This document shows, piece by piece, positions 1 through 8,557 of a stretch of DNA of 29,902 nucleotides. Position numbers and translations under genes: made by a program. Each line of letters begins with the position of its first letter. The first letter of the stretch is position 1. This stretch comes from Lingula anatina (taxonomy: Eukaryota > Brachiopoda > Lingulata > Lingulida > Lingulidae), in NCBI RefSeq assembly GCF_001039355.2, contig NW_019775616.1, forward strand, positions 80,125 through 110,026. The letters are read 5' to 3'. The notes under the pieces are model-generated. The model was not told the DNA's origin, did no database searches, and was given only the letters and a program-made list of their open reading frames with translations.

Positions 1-79
1 TAACATATAGCGTAAGTAACTAAAAGTGGGGCAAAGGGAGTATGATATCGTTCCATGCTCGGGACTTCTCAACTTATCA
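1..79 (+). promoter_or_regulatory. Distal upstream block of UGT copy 1 (shared with other copies)
   Basis: This stretch matches the block about 350 bp upstream of copies 2-5, for example 8201-8286, from the TAACATATAGCGTA motif through the TCTCAACTTATCA end. In copy 1 the match breaks off at about 80, where inverted-repeat elements follow. Its presence before every gene suggests part of an ancestral promoter or simply part of the duplicated unit. No factor site is proven. Confidence 0.4.
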
Positions 80-120
80 GTTCACTTGAGCTCAGTGTGG
101 TGATAAAACCTGATAAAACC

Positions 121-326
121 CCCTTTACACTGGACGGCGTCCTTTCTGCGTCCTTTGTGCGACCCTGAAACTGGCATCGCTGAGGTTGTAGAAAGGAGGC
201 ACAAGCATCGCTGTTGTTGCAGAAAAATGTTCAATGATCGGCCAGTTGTTGGCACATATATTTTTTTTTACTCTCAAACGGGGCCGTACTACGGGACGCA
301 GAAAGGACGCCGCCCAGTGTAAAGGG
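121..326. mobile_element. MITE-like element with 33-bp terminal inverted repeats
   Basis: The left end (121-153, starting CCCTTTACACTGG) is the reverse complement of the right end (294-326, ending CCAGTGTAAAGGG), with about one or two mismatches over 33 bp. The 206-bp element has no coding capacity. It lies between the distal upstream block and the proximal promoter of UGT copy 1 and is absent from the equivalent position of copies 2-5. Two tandem TGATAAAACC decamers (101-120) abut the left end. I could not define a convincing target-site duplication, so the superfamily is open; a nonautonomous DNA transposon is the best reading. Confidence 0.7.
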
Positions 327-370
327 AGCTTGATTGGAGATAAGATGCCTGCAAGTTGCCAATGGCTAAG

Positions 371-562
371 GGTGCATTCAGAAATAGTTGATCTGTGGAC
401 TAACTAGTCAAATATGGCGCCGTCCACTTGAAAAAGTGCCGAGATTTTATTACTCTTCCCCGGCAGGATCGGCACGCTTTGGCCTCAGGTATCAATTGTT
501 AAGTGCGCCCCATATTTGATCCGAGCACCTGTTAGTCCGTGGAACAACTGGTTGTGAATGCG
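371..562. mobile_element. Degenerate palindromic element with imperfect inverted repeats
   Basis: The left arm 371-420 (GGTGCATTCAGAAATAGTTG, then GGACTAAC and CAAATATGG) pairs imperfectly with the right arm 503-562 read in reverse. A second nested pair (GTGCCGA near 437, TCGGCAC near 470) lies inside. It looks like an old MITE next to the one at 121-326. No target-site duplication was found and the superfamily is unknown. Confidence 0.5.
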
Positions 563-565
563 GTC

Positions 566-704
566 TATCAAGTAACTGACGAGAGTCAAAATACAGGACA
601 GTCTGGGTCATTGCCCGAGCTTATTTCTCTTGCTGGCTCTTGTCAACACGATATTCTTCTGTCTGCTCGGTTATTTAAAGTTGTCTGTATCATAAAGGAA
701 CGAG
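566..704 (+). promoter_or_regulatory. Proximal 5' region of UGT copy 1
   Basis: This region is conserved in all five copies immediately before the ATG. It includes the shared AGGACAGTCTGGGTCAT (595-611), the TTGTCAACACG stretch, a TATA-like TTATTTAAAG (671-680) and the invariant AAAGGAACGAG leader before the start codon. The TATA-like element lies only 34 bp upstream of the ATG, so either the 5'UTR is very short or the element is not the true TATA box. Confidence 0.45.
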
Positions 705-2303
705 ATGGCAAGTAAAGCCGGTTTGTCACTGGCTGTATTGTACGTTCTTTTGTTGTGTTCTTCGTCCTCTGACGCTGCAAGAATTCTATCGCTGGTTTAC
801 CCTGGAAGGAGCCAGTTAGGCCTAACCGTGACGGTGCTGTCAGAGCTGAAAAGTCGAGGGCACGACGTTTGGGCGGTGTTTGCGGACACGTTCGAAATAT
901 CGCAATCGCTGCTACAAAAAAATGGAATTAATCTGCTGACTTTTAGATCAAAAGAGAAAATGTTTCTGGACGATCCGGAGTTACAGAAGGACATTTTCAT
1001 GGCGGCCGTTGAAAACCCAAAACTACGCACAAGCCTGTTTCATATGGCGTCCACTATTCAAAAAGCTTCTAGGATATTCGAAAGTCATTTGGAAGAGATG
1101 TTTGTGGACAAGGAACTGGACAGAAAGGTCAGGGAGTTGAAATTTGACCTCATGATTGTTTACGGTTATTGGTTTTTTGCAAAGGCCTACCTCTTCCCTC
1201 ACCGGTATGCGGTTCCTTACGTGTCAATAGTCCTAGATATGCAGCAGCTTGCTGGTGTTCCAATGCTGCCTTCATTTGTCCCTAGTCTAGCGATAACTGC
1301 CAAGTGCTCCGACAACATGAGTCTTTCTCAGCGAATGCTCAATATCGTTCCTTACGTTTTACTGAAGCATTCCTTACAACCTATAACGCCGGAACTTTCC
1401 CAGAAGCATGCCCCAGGCCGCCCTTACATGTCTACGCCAGAGCTGATGGCAGAATCAGAGTTGTGGATAGTGGACGGAGGCCAGCCCGCCATTGACCACG
1501 TCAAACCGTCACTGCCCAACGTCAAGTACCTAGGAGGTCTTATGACGCGACCCGCAAAGCCACTGCCGAAAGACTTGGAAACATTTCTTAAAAGGCATGA
1601 CCACGGCGTGGTTCTTGTATCGTTCGGCTCCCTGGTCAAATACATGCCGGACAGAGTAGTTCAGGAACTTTTCGAAGCCTTCAAGAACGTGCCTTATGGC
1701 GTTATATGGAAGTATAATGGGCAGCCGCTAAAGAATGTCCCGGGTCATGTCAAGATTATGTCTTGGATGCCACAGAATGATATTTTGGGGCATCCTAACA
1801 CTAAGCTCTTTATCACACACGCTGGAAACAACGGGCAGATGGAGGCACTATACCACGGTGTGCCCATGATAAGCATACCTTTGTTCGGTGACCAAGATTA
1901 CAACGCGGCAAGGGCGGAACAAAAAGGCATCGCAATAACAATGGACGCGGCATTCTTAAAATCCGAGGATCTTATTTCTGCCATTAATATCATGATGCAA
2001 AATGAGACCTATGCCAAGAATATGCGCAGGGCGTCCGCCATTTTCCGCGATCAACCTGGCACCCCCGTGGAACTGGCAGGTTTCTGGATTGACCACGTGA
2101 TCAAATATGGCGGTTCCTATATGAAGTCCCATGCAAGACTGCTTCCCTGGTACCAGTTCTATATGCTTGATGTTATGTTGGTGTTTATAGCAATTATTTT
2201 AATGATTTTTTTGTTCTGTGCAGTTTGTTGTTCTTTTGTGTGCAAAAAATTACGTCGTCATTCAACTTCCGCTGGGAATCAAAAGACTAAAAAGACCGAA
2301 TAG
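705..2303 (+). CDS. UDP-glycosyltransferase copy 1 (GT1 family, intronless, dyad-less)
   Basis: UGTs transfer a sugar from a UDP-sugar to small lipophilic acceptors in the ER lumen. The 532-residue length is typical. A signal peptide covers about residues 1-24. The acceptor domain follows, with RGHDVW at 51-56. The donor domain carries VSFGS (305-309), WMPQND (354-359), THAGNNG (371-377), EALYHGVPM (380-388) and DQ (396-397), the UGT signature. One membrane helix spans about 489-512, and the basic tail ends in KKTE, a KKXX ER-retrieval signal. Oddity: the catalytic His of the G-x-S-H motif is Gln37, and the catalytic Asp position after FD (148-149) is Tyr153, so neither dyad residue is present. 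A possible glycosylation sequon is N204. It is the first of five tandem copies. The start is fixed by the signal peptide and conserved leader. Sugar and acceptor are unknown. Confidence 0.96.
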   Translation: MASKAGLSLAVLYVLLLCSSSSDAARILSLVYPGRSQLGLTVTVLSELKSRGHDVWAVFADTFEISQSLLQKNGINLLTFRSKEKMFLDDPELQKDIFMAAVENPKLRTSLFHMASTIQKASRIFESHLEEMFVDKELDRKVRELKFDLMIVYGYWFFAKAYLFPHRYAVPYVSIVLDMQQLAGVPMLPSFVPSLAITAKCSDNMSLSQRMLNIVPYVLLKHSLQPITPELSQKHAPGRPYMSTPELMAESELWIVDGGQPAIDHVKPSLPNVKYLGGLMTRPAKPLPKDLETFLKRHDHGVVLVSFGSLVKYMPDRVVQELFEAFKNVPYGVIWKYNGQPLKNVPGHVKIMSWMPQNDILGHPNTKLFITHAGNNGQMEALYHGVPMISIPLFGDQDYNAARAEQKGIAITMDAAFLKSEDLISAINIMMQNETYAKNMRRASAIFRDQPGTPVELAGFWIDHVIKYGGSYMKSHARLLPWYQFYMLDVMLVFIAIILMIFLFCAVCCSFVCKKLRRHSTSAGNQKTKKTE

Positions 2304-2553
2304 AGCACAATTTTACTTTGTAACGAAATATATTACCTCTGTATATATTTCAGTATTTTTTCATTGCGAATGTGTCTAAACAGACAGACTATGTCTTATT
2401 TAAACTTCTCAGATAGATTCCCAATCTTTTTCGCCGTTTCTATCTACACTGTAACTTCAAATCCAATCGTATTTCATGGACGACGTGGCAAAAAAGCATT
2501 GTTTAGACTCTCAAAAAAGTTAATTGTTGTTAATTCACATATCAAGAAAGCTA

Positions 2554-2559
2554 AATAAA
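2554..2559 (+). terminator. Polyadenylation signal of UGT copy 1
   Basis: A canonical AATAAA lies about 250 bp after the stop codon, in a context (AAGCTAAATAAAATGGATGTGG) kept in copies 3 and 4 and nearly so in copy 5. This conservation supports use as the gene's poly(A) signal. Confidence 0.55.
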
Positions 2560-2773
2560 ATGGATGTGGAATACCGGTTTGGCATTATCTCTCAGTTTTC
2601 ATAATTCGGAAGCTGAATATCTGTGATTGTCAAATACACGAAAACGACAAACAGCATCCTCTTTTGTGGATGGTGATAGAATGCTAGTATCGACCCTTTA
2701 TAAATCAATTTCTCAAAATTAGTGATTGACGCTTGATGCCTACCAATGGTGTGCATGTCCCATTTTTCCCTTG

Positions 2774-2800
2774 TGACGTCACAATTTACTTTTGACGTCT
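2774..2800. promoter_or_regulatory. CRE/ATF palindrome pair downstream of copy 1
   Basis: A perfect TGACGTCA (2774-2781), inside the 14-bp palindrome TTGTGACGTCACAA, is followed by a half-matching TGACGTCT (2793-2800). The pair is conserved downstream of copies 3, 4 and 5. CREB/ATF binding is inferred from the consensus only. Confidence 0.45.
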
Positions 2801-2842
2801 TCCTCGCATTCGTCGGTGTGGCAACCGCCGGAAATGAATAAT

Positions 2843-4219
2843 TAAATGATTTATTGAGTATGTAAAATTTTTATTCCTGTCCATGATCTCAATTCTGACT
2901 GCAGCTACATGGGTATTAAAAAATTACTATAGAAAATTGTTCAAATTCTCAAAATGGCATGTACTTTCAGTAATAAAATCAGACTAGTAAATTGTCATTA
3001 GAGCTGTCTTTCAGCTCCCTTTCTCAAAGGCAAATACAATGACCACACCTTGTGGGGAACCCCCTTAGACCATCCCGGGCCCCACATTACATTAAATAAC
3101 CCTTATTAATATTAAAACCCCAGGGTTTGGGCACAATGGGCTGTTCTTGGGATAACGCTATCTGCAATACTGCTACAGAGATTCCCAGGTTCCTTGTCTT
3201 AAACTCTTCACACGGAAAAGAATGAAACTACATGTTGTAACTTCAACAGAATAATATATTTTGCTACACTAACAGTTACATGGTACAAGTCTCTCTCTCT
3301 CCTCCTCTCTCTCTCTTCTATCCGGTCTCAATTCTACATCTTCCTCTCCTCCCTTCTCTCCTCTATCCAGTCATTTCTACATCTTACTCATCCCTAGGTT
3401 TAAGTTCCCAGATTTTTTATACTAAACTTTATCTACTAAATTGTCAATCACAAAACTTAAAAACTGATTGGTTATTTCATACGCAAGTCCACCCCTTCCT
3501 GGTGGTCACCGTTAATAACTCCTTGTAATCAAGTTCTAACAAATAACCGGCTTCGAAACAAAGGACATTAAAATTGGAACTGCAAGGTGTGAAGTACATG
3601 TTTTATCTAAAGCTACTTATACAACATGGCTTCTCATGTATGACTTTTATGAAACAATGGCTTCCTCTGATTGAGTTAATACTACACCAAGTATGCAAGT
3701 TTTAAAGGTACTAATTACACTTTTTTTTATACTGTGGTTCCTGACAACCTGTGAAGGTCATATCTGTTTTAGTTCTATTTGCTACAATGACACCAACTGA
3801 TAAAATCACTTTCTTCCAATTAAACCACCTCAAAGGGCTCTATGATTGTTTGAAGATCCAGGTAAGTTCTGTTCAATCGCTGTCAGTGGACAGATTCATC
3901 CGATAACAAAGACATTGCAACTTCTTACCTGAAAAACAATCAGAACTGCAGCTCATATAATTACAGTGTAAGAGAGGTGCATTTCAATCGCTTATAAAAT
4001 CGGCATCAATACTAGAAAAGGTCTTTGATGGCCATTTCCTGGCACTATATACCTATGCTGATATAATTAAACAGTTGTCAAGTTTAATTATCAACCGGTG
4101 TGAGAGTTACAGACGATCAAAGTTGATCATTTTAACATTGGGAGTAATGGAGCTTACGGATTGTTTTACCCTAGTCCGGGCGTGGCGGCCATCTTGTGAC
4201 GTCATGCCGACTGTAAGAA
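2843..4219. other. Spacer sequence private to the copy 1-2 interval
   Basis: This AT-rich 1.4 kb replaces about 2 kb of spacer present between the other copies. It contains a pyrimidine-rich CT tract (about 3289-3375), a perfect 10-bp hairpin (4063-4072 with 4082-4091) and a CRE palindrome (TGACGTCA, 4197-4204). The longest open frames (82 codons or less) overlap low-complexity sequence and look non-coding. I found no clear terminal repeats, so whether it is an insertion or the ancestral spacer is unknown. Confidence 0.5.
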
Positions 4220-4220
4220 T

Positions 4221-4639
4221 AGGGGTGAAGGTGGCGAAACTAGCACACTTAGAGACTGCATGAACAAAGGAAGTCGACCCATATGCGTCCTTGTACTGTA
4301 CAAACATAGAGCACACATAACTAAAAGCGGAGTCAGAGGGAGCATGATATATTTGTCATCTTTCCGTTCTCGGGATTTCTCGACTTATCATGGAAGTTAC
4401 CAAGGGCACTTCTGGGCCCCGTAACTCGATGGCATCGCGCATTGCGACCGATCGCAGGCGTCTCCATTCCATAACTAGCCCATACTCGCGTCATATAATA
4501 CATTTAGGGGAACTGACGGAAGCCAAAATATAGGACAGTCTGGGTCATAGATCTAGGCTCTCTTACAGACTGTTGTCAACACGTTATATTCTTCTGTCGG
4601 CTCGGTAATTTATACTTGTCTATGTCATAAAGGAACGAG
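4221..4639 (+). promoter_or_regulatory. Conserved upstream block of UGT copy 2
   Basis: This is homologous to 8117-8557, 12931-13371 and 17735-18175, starting at AGGGGTGAAGGTGGCGAAAC. It is slightly shorter because the GGCCCTGATCGGCTACATCA stretch of the others is missing near 4512. It includes a TATA-like TAATTTATA (4606-4614) and the invariant leader before the ATG. Confidence 0.5.
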
Positions 4640-6130
4640 ATGGCGAGTAAAACTGGTATGTCACTGGCTGTATTGTACGTTCTTTTGTTGTGCTCTTCAA
4701 CCTCTGACGGTGCAAGAATTCTGTCGCTGGTTTACCCTGGAAGGAGCCAGTTAGGCCTTACTGTGACAGTGCTGTCAGAGCTGAAAAGTCGAGGGCACGA
4801 CGTTTGGGCGGTGTTTGCGGACACGTTCGAAATATCGGCCTCGATGTTGCGAGAAAGCGGAATTAATCTGCTGACTTTTAGATCTAAGGAGAAAATGTTT
4901 CTGGACGATCCGGAGGTACAGAGAGATATTTTAATGGCGGCCGTTGAAAACCCAGAACTACGCACAAGCCTGTTTCATATAACGTCCGCTATTCAAAAAA
5001 TGTCTAGGATATTCGAAAGTTATTTGGAAGAGATGTTTGTGGACAAGGAACTGGACAGAAAGGTCAGTGAGTTAAACTTTGACCTCATGATTGTGAGCGG
5101 TTATTGGTTTTTTGCAAAAGCCTATCTCTTCCCTCACCGGTATACGGTTCCTTACGTGTCAATAGTCCTAGATATGCAGCACCTTGCTGGTGTTCCATTG
5201 CTGCCTTCATTTGTCCCTAGTCTAGCGATAACTGCCAAGTGCTCCGACAACATGAGTCTTTCTCAACGAATTCTGAACGTTCTTCCTTACCTTTTCCTGA
5301 AGCATTCCTTACAACCTATTACGCCGGAACTTTCCAAGAAGCATGCCCCGGGACGCCCTTACATGTCTACGCCAGAGCTGATGGCAGAATCAGAGTTGTG
5401 GATAGTGAACGGAGGCCAGCCCGCCATTGACCACGTCAAACCGTCAATGCCCAACGTCATGTACCTGGGAGGTCTCATGACGCGACCCGCAAAGCCACTG
5501 CCTAAAGACTTGGAAACTTTTCTTAAAAAGCATGGCCACGGCGTGGTTCTTGTGTCGTTCGGCTCCGTGATCAAATACATGCCAGACAGAGTAGTTCAGG
5601 AACTTTTCGAAGCCTTCAAGAACGTGCCTTATGGTGTTATATGGAAGTATAATGGGCCGCCGTTAAAGAATGTCCCGGATCATGTTAAGATTGTGTCTTG
5701 GATGCCACAGAATGATATTTTGGGCCATCCTAACACTAAGCTCTTTATAACACACGCTGGAAACAACGGGCAGATGGAGGCACTATACCACGGTGTGCCC
5801 ATGATAAGCATACCTTTGTTCGGTGACCAAGATTACAACGCGGCAAGGGCGGAACAAAAAGGCATCGCAATAACAATGGACGCGGCATTCTTAAAATCCG
5901 AGGATCTTATTTCTGCTATTAATATGATGATGGAAAATGAGACCTATGCCAAGAATATGCGCAGGGCGTCCGCCATTTTTCGCGATCAACCCGGCACCCC
6001 CGTGGAACTGGCAGGTTTCTGGATTGACCACGTGATCAAATATGGCGGTTCCTATATGAAGTCCCATGCAAGACTGCTTCCCTGGTACCAGTTCTATATG
6101 CTTGATGTTATGTTGGTGTTTTTAGCAATN
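4640..6130 (+). CDS. UDP-glycosyltransferase copy 2, 3' end lost at assembly join
   Basis: The first 496 residues align without gaps to copy 1: signal peptide, acceptor domain, complete donor domain (WMPQND, THAGNNG, DQ at 396-397) and the start of the C-terminal membrane helix. The open frame nominally continues to 6157, but everything after the N at 6130 belongs to spacer sequence, so the last codons are spurious. The membrane helix, tail, 3'UTR and poly(A) signal are missing. The dyad residues are Gln37 and Ser153 instead of His and Asp. The sequence is mosaic: residues 33-40 and the N204 sequon match copy 1, whereas residues 68-110 and the region after 345 (PDHVKIVSW, MMMENE) match copies 3 and 4. 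The true gene is probably complete in the organism. Confidence 0.9.
6130..6130. other. Single-N assembly join hiding about 0.9 kb
   Basis: The bases up to 6129 match UGT copy 3 up to 10047, and the bases from 6131 match 10941 onward. The intervening 893 bp of copy 3, which hold the gene end, 3'UTR, MITE and CRE, are absent and replaced by one N. This is the signature of a scaffold or contig join rather than a natural deletion. Confidence 0.85.
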
Positions 6131-6663
6131 TTGTTTTGCTTGTTGTGGATTACTTAACGTCGCTCTGAAACAACGGTATAACAGATTCAAGGTAGACAGT
6201 AAATACTGGGCTCCCACGGCATGGAAAAACATGTTTACAAAATCTAAAGGCAAGTTTGCTATAATGAATATCAATTTAAAATGAGAATTGAATCTTAAAT
6301 GTTATAAGCTTTTACGAGAAGGTAGATACTGTCTTAAATAGTATTTTTGTTCAATTTTGGACACTTAAAGAATACATCTTCTTAAAACATAAAACACACA
6401 TATCAGTATACATGGACCATCGCTGATAACACAAATCCAAACAGGCAGGTAATGTATAAATACAGAACATATCAAAACTCTCATTTTACTATATATGCAG
6501 TATTGATCATCATTATAGTCTGACCATTTTGAGTAATACTGAAATTGATATATCTTTCAGAGCCACAAAATTCGCAAACGACGCAATCTGCACGAGCAAT
6601 TTGATATGAGTCCATCGCCTTGGTAACTAGACAGAATTTGATTGACTTTTTGCAATAAAACTT

Positions 6664-6670
<7 letters not shown>

Positions 6671-6712
<42 letters not shown>
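6671..6712. repeat. TC dinucleotide microsatellite (21 repeats)
   Basis: Uninterrupted (TC)21 directly follows CTTTTAATAC. The equivalent tracts are (TC)19 at 11481 and (TC)17 at 16295, and only about six repeats near 20900. Confidence 0.95.
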
Positions 6713-6714
<2 letters not shown>

Positions 6715-7445
6715 AAAACCAAAATTAAAAATTTGAGGTTAATGCAGAAGATTATTATAATCCAAATATTTGGTTCGCTGGACTAAACCAGTCAAGAACT
6801 CACTTCGTCTCTACTCGTTGCAAGTCCGCTGTAGGATTTCACTGACTGTTTTTTTTTTTATTCCATTCAGTTTATTCTTTATGATACCATAAAACCAGGC
6901 AAAAGTTATGTAAATTATCGGACCACTTGAACCTTCATAGATGGTTACATGTAATAATATTTTTTTCTGTAGAGATTGCACGCTTAAAAAAAAGAAATGA
7001 TCAATCTACTTTAAATATGGGAATTAACGACGTTTATCTCAACAAAAGTCCGTTTCTCGCCAAAATGAAAAGCTGTTATCTATTTAAGCAACATTGATCA
7101 ACCAAACCAAATAGTACGACAAAAAACTGACTATTGCATAGCGTTGTAAAGTGAAATGAAATGCTCATCACGTACGTTAACCGGTCAATTTCAGGAGTTT
7201 ACACAAGTACTCATCAGAAAATTGGAAATGTCCAATTTCTCTTCTCTCAACGCGTTGTTTGCCGTTGTACTGCACTAGATGTACTACGCCATGAATACGT
7301 TTCACTATTCTGGTACGTATATCTAATTATTATTATTCAAATGAAATAATTATTGAATAATAAAACAACTCATGGGTTCTTCCTGCCTTTCTCCTTATTT
7401 GCATCTGTGTGTTATTGGCTATTGTGTTTGTGTGGAAAAGCCCCC

Positions 7446-7488
7446 TGTTGTTGTTGTTGTTGCGGTTGTTGTTGCGGTTGTTGTTGCC
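7446..7488. repeat. TTG-rich trinucleotide tract
   Basis: TTG repeats interrupted twice by CGG. The tract recurs at 12254-12296 and 17064-17106, and in degraded form near 22430. It yields a meaningless Cys-rich open frame. Confidence 0.85.
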
Positions 7489-8116
7489 CTACGATTTGTC
7501 TGAACATTTCTTTTCCGGAATCTTCGTGCAATACTTTTGTCCCCCATTTGTATATACCAATATCTTATGTACATAACAATGTATAAGTTTAACGATAGTG
7601 ACCAGCATTCAGTGTGGTGAATGTGTTAGCTGTGCCCTCACAGCTCACCAAATGCTGATCTCCTACGGTACCCCTTATTCAACCGGTCGAGATTCGACGC
7701 GCGGTGAGTCGTGTGAGAGGCGGAGAGACCATTTAAGGATTAAGCGGTCTTTCTTTCATGTAGGTCCGCCATTTTTAGATCATGACCTAGCTAGCACTCG
7801 GCTCTTCTCGATCTGAATGGTGCCTAATCGAAAACCCTCGCAATTTTGAGTTAACGTCTATGCATTGAAAAGGAAAAAACATTGATATGTGCGATAGTGC
7901 GACGGGGACCAAAGTGATCGCATAACAGTTTTAGTTCTTTCGGGAGTTTTCATTTTAGAATAAAACAAAAAAAATATCATCAATACTTCACATACCAACC
8001 ATTTCATGCTTGTGGACGTTTGTGGCCGTTTGTGGTAGTAAATTAGATCTAACTTCATCATAGCCATGTTTCAGTTAGAGACATTATGTGATGCTATGTT
8101 CAGATACAACACTGAT

Positions 8117-8557
8117 AGGGGTGAAGGTGGCGAAACTAGCACACTTAGAGACTGCATGAACAAAGGAAGCCGACCCATATGCCTCCTTGTACTGTACTAA
8201 CATATAGCGTACGTAACTAAAAGTGGAGTCAGAGGGAGCATGATATCTTTGTCATCTATCCGTTCTCGGGATTTCTCGACTTATCATGGAAGTTACCAAG
8301 GGCACTTCTGGGCCACGTAACTCGATAGCATCGCGCATTGCGACCATTCGCAGGCGTCTCCATTCCTTAAATCGCCCATACTCGCCCCATATAATACATT
8401 TAGGGGGCCCTGATCGGCTACATCACGTAACTGACGGTAGCCAAAATATAGGACAGTCTGGGTCATAGATCTAGGTTCTCTTGCAGACTGTTGTCAACAC
8501 GTTATATTCATCTGTCGGCTCGGTTATTTATAGTTGTCTATGTCATAAAGGAACGAG
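8117..8557 (+). promoter_or_regulatory. Conserved upstream block of UGT copy 3
   Basis: This is present before copies 2-5. It ends with a TATA-like TTATTTATAG (8524-8533) and the leader CATAAAGGAACGAG before the ATG. It carries the AGGACAGTCTGGGTCAT box. The block is almost identical to 17735-18175 (both have TATTCATCTGTC), whereas the copy 4 block has TATTCTTCTGTC and AGCACAGTCTG. Confidence 0.5.

Larger units (their letters stand above)
2304..2842 (+). other. 3'UTR and conserved downstream block of UGT copy 1
   Basis: This is homologous to the downstream regions of copies 3, 4 and 5, including the AATAAA at 2554 and the CRE at 2774. The homology stops abruptly at about 2843, after GCCGGAAATGAA, where copies 3 and 4 begin a small ORF. 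Copy 1 lacks the 147-bp MITE found at the equivalent site (about 2653) in copies 3 and 4. It shares details with copy 5, such as AACGAAATATA and TCTAAACAG. Confidence 0.6.
6131..8116. repeat. Spacer of the tandem UGT unit (before copy 3)
   Basis: This is nearly identical to 10941-12930 and 15755-17734. It starts inside the small ORF seen intact at 10894-11094, of which only the part ending at 6284 remains. It contains an AATAAA (6654-6659), a TC microsatellite, a T11 run and a TTG-rich tract. At scattered differences it agrees with the spacer before copy 5 (CTAGATGTAC, AATGTATAAG, TTGATCAACC) against the spacer before copy 4. I see no convincing gene; the open frames of 77 codons or less are low-complexity or unconserved. 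Confidence 0.8.

Noticed and set aside
797-1645. Minus-strand open frames of 73-86 codons inside each UGT gene
   Set aside because: They recur in every copy only because the sense-strand protein is conserved. They have no independent start context or motif and are antisense shadows.
7353-7586. Cys-rich 77-codon frame in the spacers
   Set aside because: The Cys run is the translation of the TTG-rich repeat. There is no start context or conservation of the flanks.
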